In this document: one piece after another, positions 5,474 to 6,759 of the stretch
Layout of the letters: each line of letters begins with the position of its first letter
Position numbering within the stretch: the stretch's first letter is position 1
Assembly (NCBI GenBank): GCA_021848165.1
Contig: JAJZMW010000081.1
Span: 2,696 to 9,454, forward strand
DNA: 6,759 bases
Direction: 5' to 3'
Origin: Thermoplasmata archaeon
GTDB taxonomy: Archaea > Thermoplasmatota > Thermoplasmata > Lutacidiplasmatales > UBA184
The notes under the pieces: model-generated
Seen by the model: only the letters and a program-made list of their open reading frames with translations
Database searches by the model: none
Told to the model about the DNA's origin: nothing
Position numbers and translations under genes: made by a program

Positions 5474-6643
5474 CTACGACCGGTCCGAAGGCGCGGGGGG
5501 GCTGGACGCGATCCGGGAGAGGAGGGCGGCCGGATTCGGCGGCCCCACGGGAGGGGTGTACTCTTCGAGAGGGCGGCCTCCCACGGTCAGGACCTTCCGG
5601 GCGACCGAGAGGCAGTAGCCGCACTCCTCGCACGATGTGTGCTCGCAGTCGGTCGCCGCGATCCGCCGGAAGAAGCCGGCCGGGAACTTCGAGTTGTCGA
5701 TCGCCAGATCGCCGAGCGGGGCGAATCCCCGGCGCAACGCCATCGTTTCGGGGTCGGCGGCGAGCTCCGGTGCCCCCTCGAAGAACCGACCCGGGGCTCG
5801 GAGCTGGACGAAGCTGAGGATGTCGGCGAGGTTCCCCGCGTAGCTTCGCCCGGCGTACGCCCGCGCCGCCCGGACGAGCCAGGCGGTGGATTTGTTGCGG
5901 CCCGAGACCTTGAAGCGGTCGATGCCGATCTCTTCGTAGACCGCCAGGTCCTCGGGTCGGACGAAGATCCCGGAGACGATCCGTCGCGGGTCCCGGGCCA
6001 TCTCCCAGCCGCACTGCAAGATCGGGTATTCGATCGCCGGGCACGATTCCCCGGGCTGGGAGGCGAGCGAGCTCGTGTTCAGGTGGTGTCCGCGGTACGG
6101 GCACCCCTGGAGGCACGTCTGGTTGACCAAGATCTCGACCTCGGCGCCCCGCCTCCGCAGGGCGCGCAAGAGAGCAAAGTCCCGGTTCGCTTCCTCGAGA
6201 ACGATCGTTCGGGCGCCGAGGCGAACGAAGTACTCCGCCTGCGTGACCGTGCGGATGCGCGCGAACGTGGAGACCGAGATCGGGACCTCCGGATGCGCCC
6301 GATGGACCAGCTCGATGAGCAGCGGCACGGCGATGACGAACCCGTCGACGCCCAGATCCAACCATTCGTCGACGGAGCGGAGGAACCGACGTTCGAAGTC
6401 GGGTTCGTACTCGTGCAGACCCAGGTCGCTGCTGTTGACCGTCGCATAGAACCGTCGCCCGGTGGCGTGGACCTGGGCGACGTGAGCTCGAAACCGCGCC
6501 GGGTCGACGGCCGGAAGGATCCGCGGGGGTCGGCCGCCGCCGGTCAGTCCGATCGGAAAGTTTCCGAAGAACGTCGAGACCGGCAGGTCGCTCGTTTCGC
6601 GGACGAGCGCGTCGTCGAAGTTCGAGGCGAGGACGATCTCCAT
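5474..6643 (-). CDS. U32-family iron-sulfur protein
   Basis: U32 proteins were named as peptidases, but studied members (UbiU, UbiV, TrhP, RlhA) are 4Fe-4S proteins in oxygen-independent hydroxylation of ubiquinone precursors or RNA bases; this one's substrate is unknown. The 389-residue product has a TIM-barrel-like N-terminal part: RFYATVN (64-70), DGFVIAVPLLI (100-110), PISVSTFARIRT (121-132) and GARTIVLEEANR (143-154). The core cysteine set is C177, C181, C201 and C211 (NQTCLQGCP, SCP, QCGW), resembling the four ligands of the U32 cluster. RFKVSGRNKST (243-253) is the usual segment after it. A second cluster near the C-terminus, C333, C338, C341 and C344 (C-x4-C-x2-C-x2-C), could hold another metal centre. 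The last 30 residues are Pro/Ser/Ala-rich. The ATG at 6643 has a CTTACG box 27-28 bases upstream; the nearest GGAGG is 16 bases off, too far for a ribosome site. TAG stop. Confidence 0.87.
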   Translation of the reverse strand: MEIVLASNFDDALVRETSDLPVSTFFGNFPIGLTGGGRPPRILPAVDPARFRAHVAQVHATGRRFYATVNSSDLGLHEYEPDFERRFLRSVDEWLDLGVDGFVIAVPLLIELVHRAHPEVPISVSTFARIRTVTQAEYFVRLGARTIVLEEANRDFALLRALRRRGAEVEILVNQTCLQGCPYRGHHLNTSSLASQPGESCPAIEYPILQCGWEMARDPRRIVSGIFVRPEDLAVYEEIGIDRFKVSGRNKSTAWLVRAARAYAGRSYAGNLADILSFVQLRAPGRFFEGAPELAADPETMALRRGFAPLGDLAIDNSKFPAGFFRRIAATDCEHTSCEECGYCLSVARKVLTVGGRPLEEYTPPVGPPNPAALLSRIASSPPAPSDRS

Positions 6644-6667
6644 TGCGGTCGTCTACCCGCCTCCGCA

Positions 6668-6674
6668 CGTAAGC
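6668..6674 (-). promoter_or_regulatory. TATA-like box of the U32 gene
   Basis: Reads GCTTACG on the - strand, centred 27-28 bases upstream of the ATG at 6643. Position and the shared CTTA core match the MOSC and FUSC boxes, predicting a leaderless mRNA. A second CTTACG lies 34 bases farther upstream at 6702-6707. Confidence 0.62.
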
Positions 6675-6680
6675 CGAGGT

Positions 6681-6694
6681 CCGCACCGGTGCGG
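6681..6694. promoter_or_regulatory. 14-base perfect palindrome upstream of the U32 promoter
   Basis: CCGCACC followed directly by GGTGCGG, a perfect palindrome with no spacer. It lies 6 bases upstream of the GCTTACG box, just beyond the BRE position, and between the two CTTACG copies. The placement suits a dimeric transcription factor. No other copy is evident in the window. Confidence 0.4.
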
Positions 6695-6719
6695 GGGCGA
6701 GCGTAAGGGCCTCGTTGCG

Positions 6720-6759
6720 GTGACCCGCCTCGTGACCGACGGCGAGGTCGGCGATCCCG
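6720..6759 (+). CDS. Possible first codons of a further gene, cut by window end
   Basis: From a GTG at 6720 the + strand reads VTRLVTDGEVGDP with strong G/C third positions, and would be divergent from the U32 gene. Only 13 codons are visible, there is no TATA-like box about 27 bases before this GTG, and the opposite strand is equally open, so support is weak. No product can be suggested. Confidence 0.2.
   Translation, partial: MTRLVTDGEVGDP

Noticed and set aside
2914..5817. 967-codon open frame on the + strand
   Set aside because: Overlaps three well-supported genes; composition is typical of antisense or out-of-frame reading in GC-rich DNA.
6655..6669. GGAGG as a ribosome binding site for the U32 gene
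   Set aside because: It is 16 bases from the ATG, too far, and would not be transcribed if the mRNA is leaderless.
5357..6706. 449-codon + strand and 441-codon - strand open frames over the U32 gene
   Set aside because: Neither has recognisable motifs; the U32 frame has conserved cysteines and a correctly spaced promoter.
6653..6759. C-terminal end of a - strand gene with a TAG stop at 6655-6653
   Set aside because: The translated tail is unconvincing (Pro/Ser/Arg-rich) and the U32 promoter and palindrome lie within it.

Overview
This is a very GC-rich window (roughly 70% by eye, not computed) holding six protein genes on both strands, with almost no wasted DNA. It looks like the chromosome of a high-GC archaeon. 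The main evidence is promoter layout. Five of the six genes show a full start, each is an ATG, and none has a well-placed Shine-Dalgarno sequence. Four of them have a CTTA(T/C) or TATAAG box centred about 27 bases upstream of the ATG, and the fifth has a CCTTAGAGTA box about 30 upstream. That is the geometry of a TATA box driving leaderless mRNA. Gene content fits: an archaeal-type cyclic 2,3-diphosphoglycerate synthetase-like GTPase, a U32 iron-sulfur protein and arginine deiminase pathway enzymes. The proteins are Arg-rich rather than acid-biased, so a haloarchaeon is unlikely. A high-GC Thermoplasmatota-type lineage is my guess, with low confidence.

Layout: (1) carbamate kinase, + strand, its extreme N-terminus cut off by the window edge, to 971; (2) arginine deiminase, - strand, 2272-968, tail-to-tail with the kinase and sharing a CTAG stop palindrome; (3) a small MOSC-domain protein, - strand, 2854-2366; (4) a compact FUSC-family membrane protein, + strand, 2969-4054, divergent from the MOSC gene across a 114-base double promoter; (5) a cDPGS-like/COG2403-type P-loop protein, - strand, 5379-4051, tail-to-tail with the FUSC gene and overlapping it by 4 bases; (6) a U32-family iron-sulfur protein, - strand, 6643-5474. 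The last 116 bases hold the U32 promoter, a 14-base palindrome and possibly the first codons of another + strand gene.

Functionally, arginine deiminase (arginine to citrulline and ammonia) and carbamate kinase (carbamoyl phosphate plus ADP to ATP, ammonia and CO2) are the first and last enzymes of the arginine deiminase pathway. The middle enzyme, ornithine carbamoyltransferase, is not in the window. The genes are not one operon: each complete gene appears to have its own promoter. The MOSC, FUSC, cDPGS-like and U32 proteins have no obvious pathway link to arginine breakdown. I see no mobile element, CRISPR array, tRNA or rRNA. The more unusual points are the uniform leaderless promoters, two 4-base overlapping stop-stop junctions, frequent TAG stops, operator-like palindromes beside two TATA boxes, and a second cysteine cluster in the U32 protein.
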